Assembly (NCBI GenBank): GCA_051879195.1
Contig: JBJELO010000293.1
Location: forward strand, 1 to 64,000
Length of the DNA stretch: 64,000 bases
DNA from: TWA4 sp051879195
GTDB lineage: Bacteria; Bacillota; Clostridia; Lachnospirales; Lachnospiraceae
Direction of reading: 5' to 3'
Notes under the pieces: model-generated
What the model saw: the letters and a program-made list of their open reading frames with translations, nothing else
What the model was told of the DNA's origin: nothing
Database searches by the model: none
Made by a program: the position numbers and the translations under genes
Shown: in pieces, positions 17,599 to 26,292 of the stretch
Numbering within the stretch: the first letter of the stretch is position 1
How the letters are laid out: the number at the start of each line of letters is the position of its first letter

Positions 17599-19824
17599 TT
17601 ATTCCCTGTCACTAACTGCTGTAGTATATTGACTATATACTTTTTTTCCATTCACTATCTGAAAAGCTTTCATTTTATAATAATAATGTTCATCTGAACC
17701 AACTGTATTGTCATATGAGGTGACAGCTTTATCATTGATTAATTTAAGTACAGAATAATTTTCACCATCTGTAGAACGGTAGATTACATAACCATCCGCA
17801 TCCTGAACAATTTGCCATGAAATTCTGTTTTTATAATCGGTAACACGTTTTACAGCAACAGATTGAGGGGGACCTGAAATTACTTTTCCTGATACTTCAT
17901 CCGAATATAAACTATATATTTTCTTTCCATTTTCAATGTAATAAGCCCGAACTTTATATATATGTTCTTCCAACGCAGAAACTCTTTCCGTATAAAACGT
18001 CATTCCGGAATCAACTGCTTTTAAAATTGTAAAACTATTCTCACCCCGTGTTTTTTTATAAATTACGTATCCGTCAGCTCCTTCTGAAGGTTCCCATGAA
18101 ATCTGCAATTTGTTATACGCAACAGGTTCCACAGAAAGTTTTTCCGGAACATCAGGAAGGAGTTTTGCTGATAAAATCTCAGAATATTCAGAATACACTT
18201 TTTGGGTTCCATACAATCTATATGTTCTGATTTTATAATAATGTCGTTCATGATCAGAAATCAAATGACTGTATGAAGATGTCTGGTAATCTGAAATATT
18301 TTTTACAACAGAATACTTTCCACAAGGATCCGTGCTATGATAAATAACATAACCATCTGATTTTTCCAAAGTATTCCAAACCAGTTTCAGTTTATTGGTA
18401 TATGGAACGACTCTGCTTAAAGCAACAGATTCAGGCTGTTTATATTCGGACAGCGTACTGATATATTGCTTTAGCCGCTTGCTGCTATCATCGTTTTTCG
18501 TTATGACGTATATAAGATACCCATTTTTAATTGACAATTCTGTTATCATTGAATAATCATCCTCTGTCTGATAGATTATCCCATATTCTCCAGTGTCAGG
18601 TCTAAAAGCATATACAGTATTAAGAGTATTAAAATAAAACACATTCTCATATCCGAATCCATACAGAGGCTGGTTAGTTTGCAGATCAATTACAACAGAA
18701 TCTGTTCCCAGTAAATCCGTATTTTCAATCAGTTTTTTTGTGGACAAATCATAACAATACATTTTATTATTAATTTTAAAATATGAAGCTACGGATTTAC
18801 TTTTAAATAAATATTTATCAAAATTTGCAGAATTGTCTGCTTCCGGCAGGTCAGAAGACCCCGTCTGAATTTTCCACCCTTTATGATTCAGGTTTGTAAA
18901 TTCTTCATCAGAACAAAGAAAATATTTATGATATATAAATCCTTCATCTGCGTAATCTGCATTATATTGTGAAAAATATGTATTACCGGACGTAAAAACA
19001 GGATCGTCCCAAGTTACATCAACATGATACCAGGAGTCATCTAACATAATTAAATTCCATGCATGGTTCATGGAATCACTGGACAAAACATATGATTCAA
19101 TGCCACATTGCTGTAACAGATAGGAATAAGCAATTGCATATCCATTACACACAGCCTGTCCATCCACAAGTACTCCGTATGCATTATAGGATTTATCCGG
19201 AATAGAATTGTTAAGATAATTTTCCTCATCATAATCACACTCTCTCACCAGAAAATCATGCAGCAATAATGCAATTTCTATACTGTCCTGCACATTATCC
19301 ACACAATTCAGTGCTTTTTCTGTCTGATATTGAAACAAATCAGCATCCTTTTGAATCTGCCTTACATTCGGATTTCCATCGTCATCACAATATGAATTCT
19401 GATACTTCACTTTAATGCTGTTTATGTAATTAGTCGATGAACTGTAAGACCAGCTGTAACTTCCTGTGACATAAAAGAAATCACCTGTTATGGCCGTTCT
19501 GTAAATTTCCCGCATTTTCTCATAATCATTATCTTTGTCAAGCTGCAGGTCAGACAGAGATATTATCGTTTCGCAATTAATAAATGCCGTTCTGATTCTT
19601 TGAATCAGAACTGTCTCCCAGTCATCAGTTGAGAGCGCAGCTGTTCCCTGTCCGGACTGAAAATACTGGCAAACCATTTTTCCGTCCTGTACCAGCAGTA
19701 CACTATCGTTTACCCATGTATCATCCTGTGTGTTTCCTTCTGCATTACCTTTTATTACTACAAGAAAAAATGAAAAAAATATGCATATTGTAATAATCAT
19801 TTTATATAACAACTTCTTTTTCAT
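17599..19824 (-). CDS. Secreted transglutaminase-like protein with three Fn3 repeats
   Basis: About 741 residues and the first gene of the polysaccharide operon. Signal peptide (~1-28); a transglutaminase-like core with the Cys-His-Asp triad visible as AVCNGYA (Cys226), MNHAWN (His254) and YHVDVTWDDP (Asp269); a beta-propeller-like or interrupted stretch (~340-460); then three Fn3 repeats (DGYVIY...HYYKIRTYR...VYSEYSE) nearly the same as in the cohesin protein at 0.8-2.2 kb. ATG 19824 is chosen for SD GGAGG 5 nt away. Many such domains act as proteases or amidases rather than cross-linkers, so it could process surface proteins or peptidoglycan; the substrate is unknown. Confidence 0.85.
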   Translation of the reverse strand: MKKKLLYKMIITICIFFSFFLVVIKGNAEGNTQDDTWVNDSVLLVQDGKMVCQYFQSGQGTAALSTDDWETVLIQRIRTAFINCETIISLSDLQLDKDNDYEKMREIYRTAITGDFFYVTGSYSWSYSSSTNYINSIKVKYQNSYCDDDGNPNVRQIQKDADLFQYQTEKALNCVDNVQDSIEIALLLHDFLVRECDYDEENYLNNSIPDKSYNAYGVLVDGQAVCNGYAIAYSYLLQQCGIESYVLSSDSMNHAWNLIMLDDSWYHVDVTWDDPVFTSGNTYFSQYNADYADEGFIYHKYFLCSDEEFTNLNHKGWKIQTGSSDLPEADNSANFDKYLFKSKSVASYFKINNKMYCYDLSTKKLIENTDLLGTDSVVIDLQTNQPLYGFGYENVFYFNTLNTVYAFRPDTGEYGIIYQTEDDYSMITELSIKNGYLIYVITKNDDSSKRLKQYISTLSEYKQPESVALSRVVPYTNKLKLVWNTLEKSDGYVIYHSTDPCGKYSVVKNISDYQTSSYSHLISDHERHYYKIRTYRLYGTQKVYSEYSEILSAKLLPDVPEKLSVEPVAYNKLQISWEPSEGADGYVIYKKTRGENSFTILKAVDSGMTFYTERVSALEEHIYKVRAYYIENGKKIYSLYSDEVSGKVISGPPQSVAVKRVTDYKNRISWQIVQDADGYVIYRSTDGENYSVLKLINDKAVTSYDNTVGSDEHYYYKMKAFQIVNGKKVYSQYTTAVSDRE

Positions 19825-19874
19825 ACTACCTCCAGACATTTTTCACAGATCACCTTTCTACATTTCTAAACAGA

Positions 19875-19903
19875 ATTTTAGGTCAATTTCACCCTATTGT
19901 CAA
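19875..19903 (-). promoter_or_regulatory. Promoter of the exopolysaccharide operon
   Basis: On the minus strand TTGACA (19903-19898) is followed by a 17-nt spacer and TAAAAT (19880-19875). This is a near-consensus sigma-A promoter about 50 nt before the transglutaminase start. One copy of an 18-nt direct repeat fills the spacer exactly, so a bound regulator would block RNA polymerase. Confidence 0.75.
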
Positions 19904-19934
19904 TAGGTCAAATTCACCCTATTAAAAAAAGGTC
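19881..19934. repeat. 25-nt-phased operator-like direct repeats
   Basis: GGTCAATTTCACCCTATT at 19881-19898 recurs at 19906-19923 with one change, and a third partial copy (GGTC) begins at 19931: starts at 19881, 19906 and 19931, exactly 25 nt apart. The array covers the -35/-10 spacer of the operon promoter and the region in front of the divergent XRE gene. It is the natural candidate binding site for that XRE protein. Confidence 0.7.
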
Positions 19935-19965
19935 TATATGCCATACTTAAAATAAGAGGTATTTT

Positions 19966-20205
19966 ATGATGTCGAGATTAAAAGAATTAAGAATTGAAAA
20001 AGGATATACTCAAATTAAAATGCAATGTTTAACTGGAATTGACCAAAGTGATTATTCAAAAATTGAAAATGGAAAACGATACTATACTTTTGAACAATGT
20101 AAAAGAATTGCCATTGCATTAGACACAAGTATGGATTATCTCGCCGGACTTACTGATGAAAAATACCCTTACCCCCGGACATCCAGTACTTGTACAAAAA
20201 AATAA
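19966..20205 (+). CDS. XRE-family HTH regulator divergent from the polysaccharide operon
   Basis: 79 residues, essentially one Cro/C1-type helix-turn-helix domain: LKELRIEKGYTQIKMQCLTGIDQSDYSKIENGKR, then the ALDTSMDYLAGLTDEKYPYP tail typical of small XRE proteins. SD AGAGG precedes the ATG. Base composition is AT-rich like the polysaccharide operon and unlike the genes to its right, consistent with joint transfer. The divergent arrangement across phased repeats suggests it controls the exopolysaccharide promoter and probably its own; the sign of control is not evident. Confidence 0.88.
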   Translation: MMSRLKELRIEKGYTQIKMQCLTGIDQSDYSKIENGKRYYTFEQCKRIAIALDTSMDYLAGLTDEKYPYPRTSSTCTKK

Positions 20206-20227
20206 TTCGGCTGTAACAACAGCCGAA
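20206..20227 (-). terminator. Rho-independent terminator, minus strand
   Basis: A 9-bp perfect stem (TTCGGCTGT / ACAGCCGAA) with a 4-nt loop. On the minus strand it is followed by AATTATTTTTTT, so it fits termination of transcripts from the GH32 gene. On the plus strand no U tract follows, so it is a poor terminator for the XRE gene. Confidence 0.65.
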
Positions 20228-20341
20228 CCAAAAAATAAAGAGAAACAATATATGACTACAATGTCAAACCGAACGCCCATTTGTGTGATTCCCATGTACA
20301 GCCCGGCACTTCATCCCGGGAATTGAAAACGCCTTCGGCGG

Positions 20342-20374
20342 CAGAATGAATGACAGGACCTGTCATTCATTCTG
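20342..20374. repeat. Perfect 16-bp palindrome downstream of GH32
   Basis: Two 16-nt arms around a single A (position 20358) make a perfect palindrome centred on GACAGGACCTGTC. The same 13-mer palindrome occurs in the 25-bp arms of the element at 38666-38901. There is no U tract, so termination is not obvious; it may be a transcript-end stabiliser or a protein site. Confidence 0.6.
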
Positions 20375-20412
20375 TCTAACCGCTGTTACCATCCCCCCGA
20401 ACTCCGGACTGC

Positions 20413-22311
20413 CTACCAGATTCCTCTCATCCCCCACACTTCGATCCGTTCAAATTCCTCCGGTCGTTCTGCCTGCAATTCAAACAGCCCTTCTTTTCCG
20501 GAGCCGTAATACACTCTTGTTCCTGCTTCTTCTCCGTGATTCAGGTAAACTTCAACCGTTCTTCTGTCCACGAAAATCTCCACATAGCGAACCTCTTTCG
20601 CCGCAGCAGGGAAGGTTCTGGTTGTTTTTCCCCTGCCGCCGGTGTCATTGTTGCTTCCTGCCTCTGCCTTTGCTTCTGCTCCATCACCGCTTACCACGGT
20701 ACGGATGGCAGTGACACCGTTTTCCCTTACCAGTTCAATGGAGCTTTCTCCGTTTCTTCCCAGTGTGATACAGAAATCGGAATCGCCGGTTATCGCAAGC
20801 TTTGCCAGATAGCTGTTGCCGTTGATTCCTGAAAGGGATACTTCTTTCCCGCTTTCCTGACAGATCAGTTCATCCTGCAGGCTGTAGATTTCCGGTACGG
20901 GATTCATGCACAGCTTATTGTCCCTGATATGCAGTTCTCTGGGAATGGTCATACTTCCGTAGGAACCATTTTCCATTTTTACATGCTCATCATAAAAATC
21001 GGAAATCCAGCCGATGCAGATGCGCCGGTCATCATGCTCGAAACTCTGCATGGCGTAACAGTTGCTGCCGAAGTCATACCAGCCGGCATTCTGAATTTCA
21101 AAACCGCCATCTTTCCAGTCACCCACATAACAGCGGCACATCTGTTTCCGCCCGTATTCATCGGTATGGCACATCCACGCACCCACCGCCACGTATTTGC
21201 CGTCCAATTCATAGAAATCAGGGCATTCAAAGCAGCGGACGCCTTCCGTTTCCTCAATCAGAAGCGGTGCATAATAGGTCCAGTGTTCCATATCCTCTGA
21301 CCGGTACAGCAGAATAGCTGCTTTTCCGTGAAGTGCGCTTCCCAGCACCATATACCAGACATCACCAATCTTCAGAAGCTTGGGATCTCTGAAATCATCA
21401 CCCACTCCTTCAGGCTTCTGATTGTCAAGGGTTTTGTCGATGACCGTTTTCTCCGGTTCAAAATGAAGCAGGTCGCGGCTTCGCGTCATACACTGGGTTT
21501 CAATCACGTGATCCTCAGCGGCCAGGTCTGCCAGATGACGGGTCAGGTACATCAGAACCTCATCCACCGGAATTTCATCCTTCAGAACTTCATCCACCAA
21601 AACTTCACTTTCCGGAACTTCACTTTCCGGAACTTCACCTTCCAGAACCACTGCGCTCCCCGAAAATGCCCCGCCTATGTACCGGTCGGCGTGCTCCAGA
21701 ATCAGTTTCTGCGGCTCAAACGCAATCGGCAGGTGGGTCCAGTGGATCAGATCTCTGCTTACCACATGTCCCCAGTACATATTGTCCCACTTCTGGGCGT
21801 GGGGATTATGCTGATAGAACATATGATATCTCCCCTGGTACCAGCACAGTCCGTTGGGGTCATTCATCCAGTTGACAAAGGGAACAAAATGATACTGTTC
21901 CCGATATACCGTGTCATAATGCTCCCGCAGCTTCTCCCCGCAGACCGGCTCAAAATCCGGTTCACCGGACAGATAACAGATGCCCTCCTCCATGATGTTG
22001 TCATTGCCGGAGAGATATGCCAGCGATACGTGCGCATTCACAGCAGTAATTTCATATTCCGTATCTTTTTTCAGCGGAAAACACAGTCTTCTGTAATAGG
22101 AAGTTCCCGCCTGCTGTTCCATCACGGTACCATTTGCATTGCTTTCTTCCGCATTGCCTCCGACTTTGTCATCTATCGCATTGCCCCCTGTTTTGCCATC
22201 ATTCACAGCTTCCCTGCGTTTCACAATGACGCTTCCGCTTTCCCCGCTTCCGGGGTATCCCCCGGAAACTGCAAAAATCTCCAGCTCTGTATACTGACAG
22301 GAATTTATCAT
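20413..22311 (-). CDS. Glycoside hydrolase family 32 (beta-fructosidase: sucrose/levan/inulin)
   Basis: 632 residues without a signal peptide, so probably cytoplasmic. Catalytic motifs: WMNDPNG (nucleophile Asp151), FRDP (transition-state stabiliser Asp309) and ECPDF (acid/base Glu362). The C-terminal beta-sandwich is present (VDRRTVEVYLNHG). About 145 residues precede the catalytic domain, including a Gly/Asn-rich repeat (TGGNAIDDKVGGNAEE). A pentapeptide repeat insertion (residues ~223-254) lies between the second and third blocks. It hydrolyses beta-fructosides; substrate cannot be specified. No PTS or sugar transporter gene is adjacent, which is unusual for sucrose-6-phosphate hydrolases. 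Confidence 0.92.
   Translation of the reverse strand: MINSCQYTELEIFAVSGGYPGSGESGSVIVKRREAVNDGKTGGNAIDDKVGGNAEESNANGTVMEQQAGTSYYRRLCFPLKKDTEYEITAVNAHVSLAYLSGNDNIMEEGICYLSGEPDFEPVCGEKLREHYDTVYREQYHFVPFVNWMNDPNGLCWYQGRYHMFYQHNPHAQKWDNMYWGHVVSRDLIHWTHLPIAFEPQKLILEHADRYIGGAFSGSAVVLEGEVPESEVPESEVLVDEVLKDEIPVDEVLMYLTRHLADLAAEDHVIETQCMTRSRDLLHFEPEKTVIDKTLDNQKPEGVGDDFRDPKLLKIGDVWYMVLGSALHGKAAILLYRSEDMEHWTYYAPLLIEETEGVRCFECPDFYELDGKYVAVGAWMCHTDEYGRKQMCRCYVGDWKDGGFEIQNAGWYDFGSNCYAMQSFEHDDRRICIGWISDFYDEHVKMENGSYGSMTIPRELHIRDNKLCMNPVPEIYSLQDELICQESGKEVSLSGINGNSYLAKLAITGDSDFCITLGRNGESSIELVRENGVTAIRTVVSGDGAEAKAEAGSNNDTGGRGKTTRTFPAAAKEVRYVEIFVDRRTVEVYLNHGEEAGTRVYYGSGKEGLFELQAERPEEFERIEVWGMRGIW
21554..21643. 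repeat. 15-nt in-frame minisatellite in GH32 gene
   Basis: Six consecutive 15-nt units (variants of GGAACTTCACTTTCC on the plus strand) encode PESEV/VDEVL-type pentapeptides in the protein. Divergence between units rises toward the 21554 end. The repeat keeps the reading frame and sits within the catalytic domain region, presumably a surface loop. Confidence 0.8.
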
Positions 22312-22404
22312 CTCTATCTGTCTCCCTTCATGTTCTGTTTTATATCCTGCTAAACGTTTTGTCTTTGTCTGCAGCTGTTCTGCAGACCATTTTCCTTCCC
22401 GGAC

Positions 22405-24390
22405 TTACTGTCTCCGGTTTTCAAAATAGATAAACCGGTCGATGGCTTCCAGAATATCTTTAAAATCTTCCCTGGGTGCCAGATCGATGTACCGGCGCAG
22501 AAGCTTCGTTTCCTGATTTTTATATCTTCCATAGAAAATATCGTAAAGATTATGCCCACGCATATGGATTTTGATTTCTTCCATATGCTGCTTCACATCC
22601 TCCACGGTTTCCAGATCTCTGCCCAGAACTGCCCGCAGCCGCTGCCCGCTTTTGATTTTGTGAAGATATTCTTTCCATTTTTCCAGAAAAATCTCATAAA
22701 ATTCCTCCGGCGAGCGGATGATATGAAGCTGCGCCATGATTTCAGGGTTCAGGAAATAATTCTCAAATGAGTAGTATTTCAGAATTAATACATTTTTCTC
22801 AGTAACCCGCGGCAGATGATCCACATCCTGCTGACTGCGTTCTTCGTAATACCGGCACAGCTGACGCTTCAGCATCCCGCTGTCTTTGCCGTCCCCGTCC
22901 CGAATCATCAGAAAATTATCCTTCAGATAAACCTGATTCATGTATTTCAGATTGGCATAGGTCTTGATGTTGGTGCAGCTGTTGGTGGTGATAATGGCAA
23001 CCCGGGAAAGATTCCCGTTCTCATCGTACATCTCGGAATAATATTTCTGCAGCAGCAGGGGAAGGCGGCTTTTATCCTGCTTTCCTTCCACGATAAAAAC
23101 GAAATCCACATTCATCAGATCATTGGCGCTGTACCCCAGATCGTCCAGAATGACGCTGATATTCGTACGCCTGCGCACAGTGGAATAGCCGTTGTCGTCA
23201 AGCACCACCTGCCTGATCTGCCTGCTGTTGAAATTGGACAGCAGATTGGGGGAGTGGGTGGAGAAAATCACCTGATTCTTCCGGGAAAGCCGGTACAGGA
23301 TCTCACCTGAAATTTTCTGAAGCTTCGGATGGAGAAAAAGCTCCGGCTCCTCCACTATGATAATGCCCGGATTCTGCCCCTCGCCTTCCGCATACGTCTC
23401 CAGCAGTGACAACATGTAAATGCTGCGCATGCCCTTGCCCAGCTGCTCCACCGGCCGCGGATTCTTCTTTCCGTCACTGTAGATTTCCGCCGTCACCGAC
23501 AGCATCCGCTCAATATCCCGATTCATGGAATACACGATCCGATCCTGCCCGCCGTTTCGCCGGTAATTCTCATTGACCTTTCTGGAAAATTCATCCAGAT
23601 TCAGCTGATAGAGCTTGTAATCCAGAAGCTTCGCCGTCTCAAATGCGTTCAGTTCCTCCGGCTTTTTCTGATTGATGAGACCGATACAGGAAAAACAATG
23701 GTCACAGAGCTTCGCCTGATTGAACAGGCAGCAGCCGGAACGCATGCGTTTCAGCAGATCATCCTCCTGCAGCAGAAGTACATCCTCCTGAAACTGCTTC
23801 AGATTCCTCTGGGAATCCATGTAGTAAATCACCGGAAACAGTTTTGGAATCCAGGTATTATTCTTCATGACACCGTCATTATAACGGACTTTCCCGTCAC
23901 GGTTGGCCGTAAAAGTAAACGTCAGCGTACCGCCGTCCACACTCTCGCCGACAGAACGTTCATCAACGGACTTCCTGTCACCGTCAGTCTTCCTTTCTCC
24001 TGCCTCTCCTTTATCAGACTCTCCCTTGCCAGACTCTTCCTTATCAGCCTCTCCCTTACCTGTTTCTTCCTTATAAGAAGGCAGTTTTTTACAGAAATCC
24101 CAGTGCCAGGCATCATACCTCCGGTATGAGCTGATCACACCGCTACTGTAAAATCCCCGAAGATCCTCCTGTGTAATTGACAGTGTAACGTCAATCTCAA
24201 TATTGGCATAATCCTCCTGAAAATCCTCATCCTGTATCTCATAAACACCGCTGACAGCCCGGATCGCATCCAGCACCGCCGTCTTTCCGGTATTATTCTT
24301 TCCCACCAGAATCAGAGCATTTTCCACACCGGAAATCTTCATACTGCCGATGGACTTAAAATTCCGTATCTGAAGCTCTGTAATCTGCAT
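22405..24390 (-). CDS. OLD-family ATPase with Toprim nuclease domain
   Basis: About 661 residues. Walker A (GKNNTGKT, ~30-37), an ABC-like signature (LGKGMRS), Walker B (IIIVEEPELFLHP) and an H-loop (FSTHSPNLL) define the SMC-like ATPase; a Toprim domain follows (FIVEGKQDKSRLP, then LMIRDGDGKDSG with the acidic DxD). OLD nucleases nick DNA and act in phage exclusion and Gabija-type defence. Two features stand out: a 15-nt-repeat charged insertion (residues ~105-135) and a Cys-rich insertion (SGCCLFNQAKLCDHCFSC) that may bind zinc. The ATG at 24388-24390 (SD GGAGG) lies inside the end of the AAA/PD-(D/E)XK gene, implying coupling. No GajB-like helicase is near. Confidence 0.88.
   Translation of the reverse strand: MQITELQIRNFKSIGSMKISGVENALILVGKNNTGKTAVLDAIRAVSGVYEIQDEDFQEDYANIEIDVTLSITQEDLRGFYSSGVISSYRRYDAWHWDFCKKLPSYKEETGKGEADKEESGKGESDKGEAGERKTDGDRKSVDERSVGESVDGGTLTFTFTANRDGKVRYNDGVMKNNTWIPKLFPVIYYMDSQRNLKQFQEDVLLLQEDDLLKRMRSGCCLFNQAKLCDHCFSCIGLINQKKPEELNAFETAKLLDYKLYQLNLDEFSRKVNENYRRNGGQDRIVYSMNRDIERMLSVTAEIYSDGKKNPRPVEQLGKGMRSIYMLSLLETYAEGEGQNPGIIIVEEPELFLHPKLQKISGEILYRLSRKNQVIFSTHSPNLLSNFNSRQIRQVVLDDNGYSTVRRRTNISVILDDLGYSANDLMNVDFVFIVEGKQDKSRLPLLLQKYYSEMYDENGNLSRVAIITTNSCTNIKTYANLKYMNQVYLKDNFLMIRDGDGKDSGMLKRQLCRYYEERSQQDVDHLPRVTEKNVLILKYYSFENYFLNPEIMAQLHIIRSPEEFYEIFLEKWKEYLHKIKSGQRLRAVLGRDLETVEDVKQHMEEIKIHMRGHNLYDIFYGRYKNQETKLLRRYIDLAPREDFKDILEAIDRFIYFENRRQ
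23984..24073. repeat. 15-nt in-frame minisatellite in OLD-nuclease gene
   Basis: Six 15-nt units (for example TCAGACTCTCCCTTG on the plus strand) encode the Gly/Glu/Lys/Asp/Ser pentads such as GKGES and DKGEA in the protein. The insertion separates the start of the ATPase domain from its second half and looks like a disordered linker. Confidence 0.8.
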
Positions 24391-26110
24391 GCCTGCCGCC
24401 TCCAATCAATACCTGTTTTCCCCGAAATGCAAAGCCATATGAACGGATTCTGTCTGCTGCGATTCCGGCAGCCTCCAGCGAAGCCGCATATTCCCCGGAA
24501 TCAATCTGTTTCAGCGCGCGCTGTACCGTCTCTTCCAGTGATTTTTCCCTTCTGGAATCAAACACCTTAAATTCCAGAACGATCGCATCATCTTCCATCT
24601 TCTGCGGTTCCAGCATCACATCATATCTTCCGTAACCGCTTTCCCGATTGGATGTAATCCGGTATCGTCCACTCAGTTCTATCATCAGTCCCAGGACAAA
24701 TCCATGATAAAAACGTTCCGGCTGTGCCCTTTCCGAGGGATGATTCCCGATATCAAAACTGCTGAATACGGCAAGCGCAACAGAATTCATATAAGCATTC
24801 ATCCCGTCCAGATCATCCCGCAGCATAGCCTGTATAAAATCATTATATTCGGCAGCTGCCGGTCTGAACCATCCCCGGATCATACTGCGAAACATGACTT
24901 TTACTTCAAAATCGGTCAGTTCCAGCCGGTAGACTTCCTTCCATTCTCCGTATTCCGTCATACCGGCATGATAATCTTTTATTTTCAGATATCCTGCTGC
25001 CAGCAGAAGACTCCATACTGCCGTCTCATCCTGCCCCAGCTGGTCAAATACGATCTGTTCGTTGATCTCCGTCTCCAGAATCTGCCCCTGCAGCAGACTT
25101 TCAAAATCTGCCTTCAGTCTGCCGCTTCCCGTCTGCAGAAGCCTTCCCGCAAGACTGTTGCTGCTGGTGTTAGCCCAGTAAGCGCCCAGCCTGCGTTTCT
25201 CCAGATAATTCAGAATAGACCATGGATTGTAAATATTGCTGATCTTCCCAAACGTGAAACCATTATACCAGAACTTCACCGATTCCCTCGTATCGTACAA
25301 TCCATACTCCTCCAGAGCATCAAAAACCTCCTCTTCCGTGAATCCGAAGGAAGAAGCATATTTGTCCGAGGTCGTCGTTACAATCTCCAGATTATTCAGA
25401 TCGGAAAATATGGATTCCCTGCTGATTCTCGTAATTCCTGTCAGAATCGCCCGTTCCATGCAGGGATTGGTCTTAAAAGAGGCATTCAGCAGACTTCGCA
25501 TAAAAAATGCCGCCTCTTCCCAGTATCCCTGCAGATACGCTTCCTGCATGGGCGTATCATACTCATCCAGCAGAATAATCACCTTTTTCCCGTAGTATTT
25601 CATAAGATACAGCGAAAGCTGATTGAGAGCCATCGTTGCTTCCGTCTCACCCATATCCATGGAAACCGAACGGAAAAAAGCTTTCTCCTTTTCCGTCAGA
25701 CAATCCGCCTCCAGCAGAAAAGCATACTGATCATATATATTAACCAGAATCTGACCGATCTTTCTGCGGGTTTCTCTGTAATTCTGCTCTTTCACATTGG
25801 CAAATGATAAACTGATCACAGGATACGTCCCCTGCAGTCTGCGCAGCTGTTCATGCTGCCAGATGGACAATCCCTGGAAAATCCCGCCGCCGTCCGCATA
25901 TTTAATGGAAAAGAACTGTTCCACCATACTCATGGTCAGGGTCTTTCCAAACCGACGCGGACGGGTGATCAGGGTCACACAGTCCTGATTCTCCCACCAC
26001 TCTTTTATAAAATCCGTCTTATCCACATAAAAAATATTGTCTGTAATGATTTTCCCGAAATCCTGATGACCAATGCCAACTGTCCGCATTCCACATGCCT
26101 CCTTCGCCAC
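24356..26110 (-). CDS. AAA-ATPase-like protein with C-terminal PD-(D/E)XK nuclease domain
   Basis: 584 residues. The N-terminal AAA-ATPase-like domain has VGIGHQDFGKIITDNIFYVDKT, a Walker A variant TRPRRFGKT and Walker B VIILLDEYDTPM. The C-terminal third carries a PD-(D/E)XK-type core, GRYDVMLEP...AIVLEFKVF (D...ExK), as in the DUF1703/PDDEXK_9 family. Such proteins are abundant and multi-copy in Lachnospiraceae and Bacteroidetes but functionally unassigned. It overlaps the OLD gene by 35 nt, so the two probably form one operon. A defence role is plausible but inferred. The start is ATG 26110; an in-frame ATG at 26089 (MRTVGIG) is an alternative. Confidence 0.85.
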   Translation of the reverse strand: MAKEACGMRTVGIGHQDFGKIITDNIFYVDKTDFIKEWWENQDCVTLITRPRRFGKTLTMSMVEQFFSIKYADGGGIFQGLSIWQHEQLRRLQGTYPVISLSFANVKEQNYRETRRKIGQILVNIYDQYAFLLEADCLTEKEKAFFRSVSMDMGETEATMALNQLSLYLMKYYGKKVIILLDEYDTPMQEAYLQGYWEEAAFFMRSLLNASFKTNPCMERAILTGITRISRESIFSDLNNLEIVTTTSDKYASSFGFTEEEVFDALEEYGLYDTRESVKFWYNGFTFGKISNIYNPWSILNYLEKRRLGAYWANTSSNSLAGRLLQTGSGRLKADFESLLQGQILETEINEQIVFDQLGQDETAVWSLLLAAGYLKIKDYHAGMTEYGEWKEVYRLELTDFEVKVMFRSMIRGWFRPAAAEYNDFIQAMLRDDLDGMNAYMNSVALAVFSSFDIGNHPSERAQPERFYHGFVLGLMIELSGRYRITSNRESGYGRYDVMLEPQKMEDDAIVLEFKVFDSRREKSLEETVQRALKQIDSGEYAASLEAAGIAADRIRSYGFAFRGKQVLIGGGRHADYRASDTEF

Positions 26111-26257
26111 TGTGTCTTTAACCGAAGCATACTCTGCAACAATTTTAACACATAAGCCGGCGTTTATCTATCCCCTTCAGAAATATTTACAGTTCTGCAG
26201 ATCTGCCCGACTGTTCAAACCGACCCGGTACAAATATTCAATAATTTTATTAATTAT

Positions 26258-26286
26258 TTGACTTTTTTTGGTAATTATGTTATATT
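26258..26286 (+). promoter_or_regulatory. Strong sigma-A promoter with a long downstream leader
   Basis: TTGACT (26258-26263), a 17-nt spacer and TATATT (26281-26286). Transcription would start near 26293, about 250 nt before the DUF364-type gene. Confidence 0.65.
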
Positions 26287-26292
26287 CAGTTT

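Noticed and set aside
21328..22353. 341-residue open frame on the plus strand opposite GH32
   Set aside because: It is antisense to a gene with all GH32 catalytic motifs; its repeats simply mirror the 15-nt minisatellite, and no ribosome-binding site or family motif supports it.
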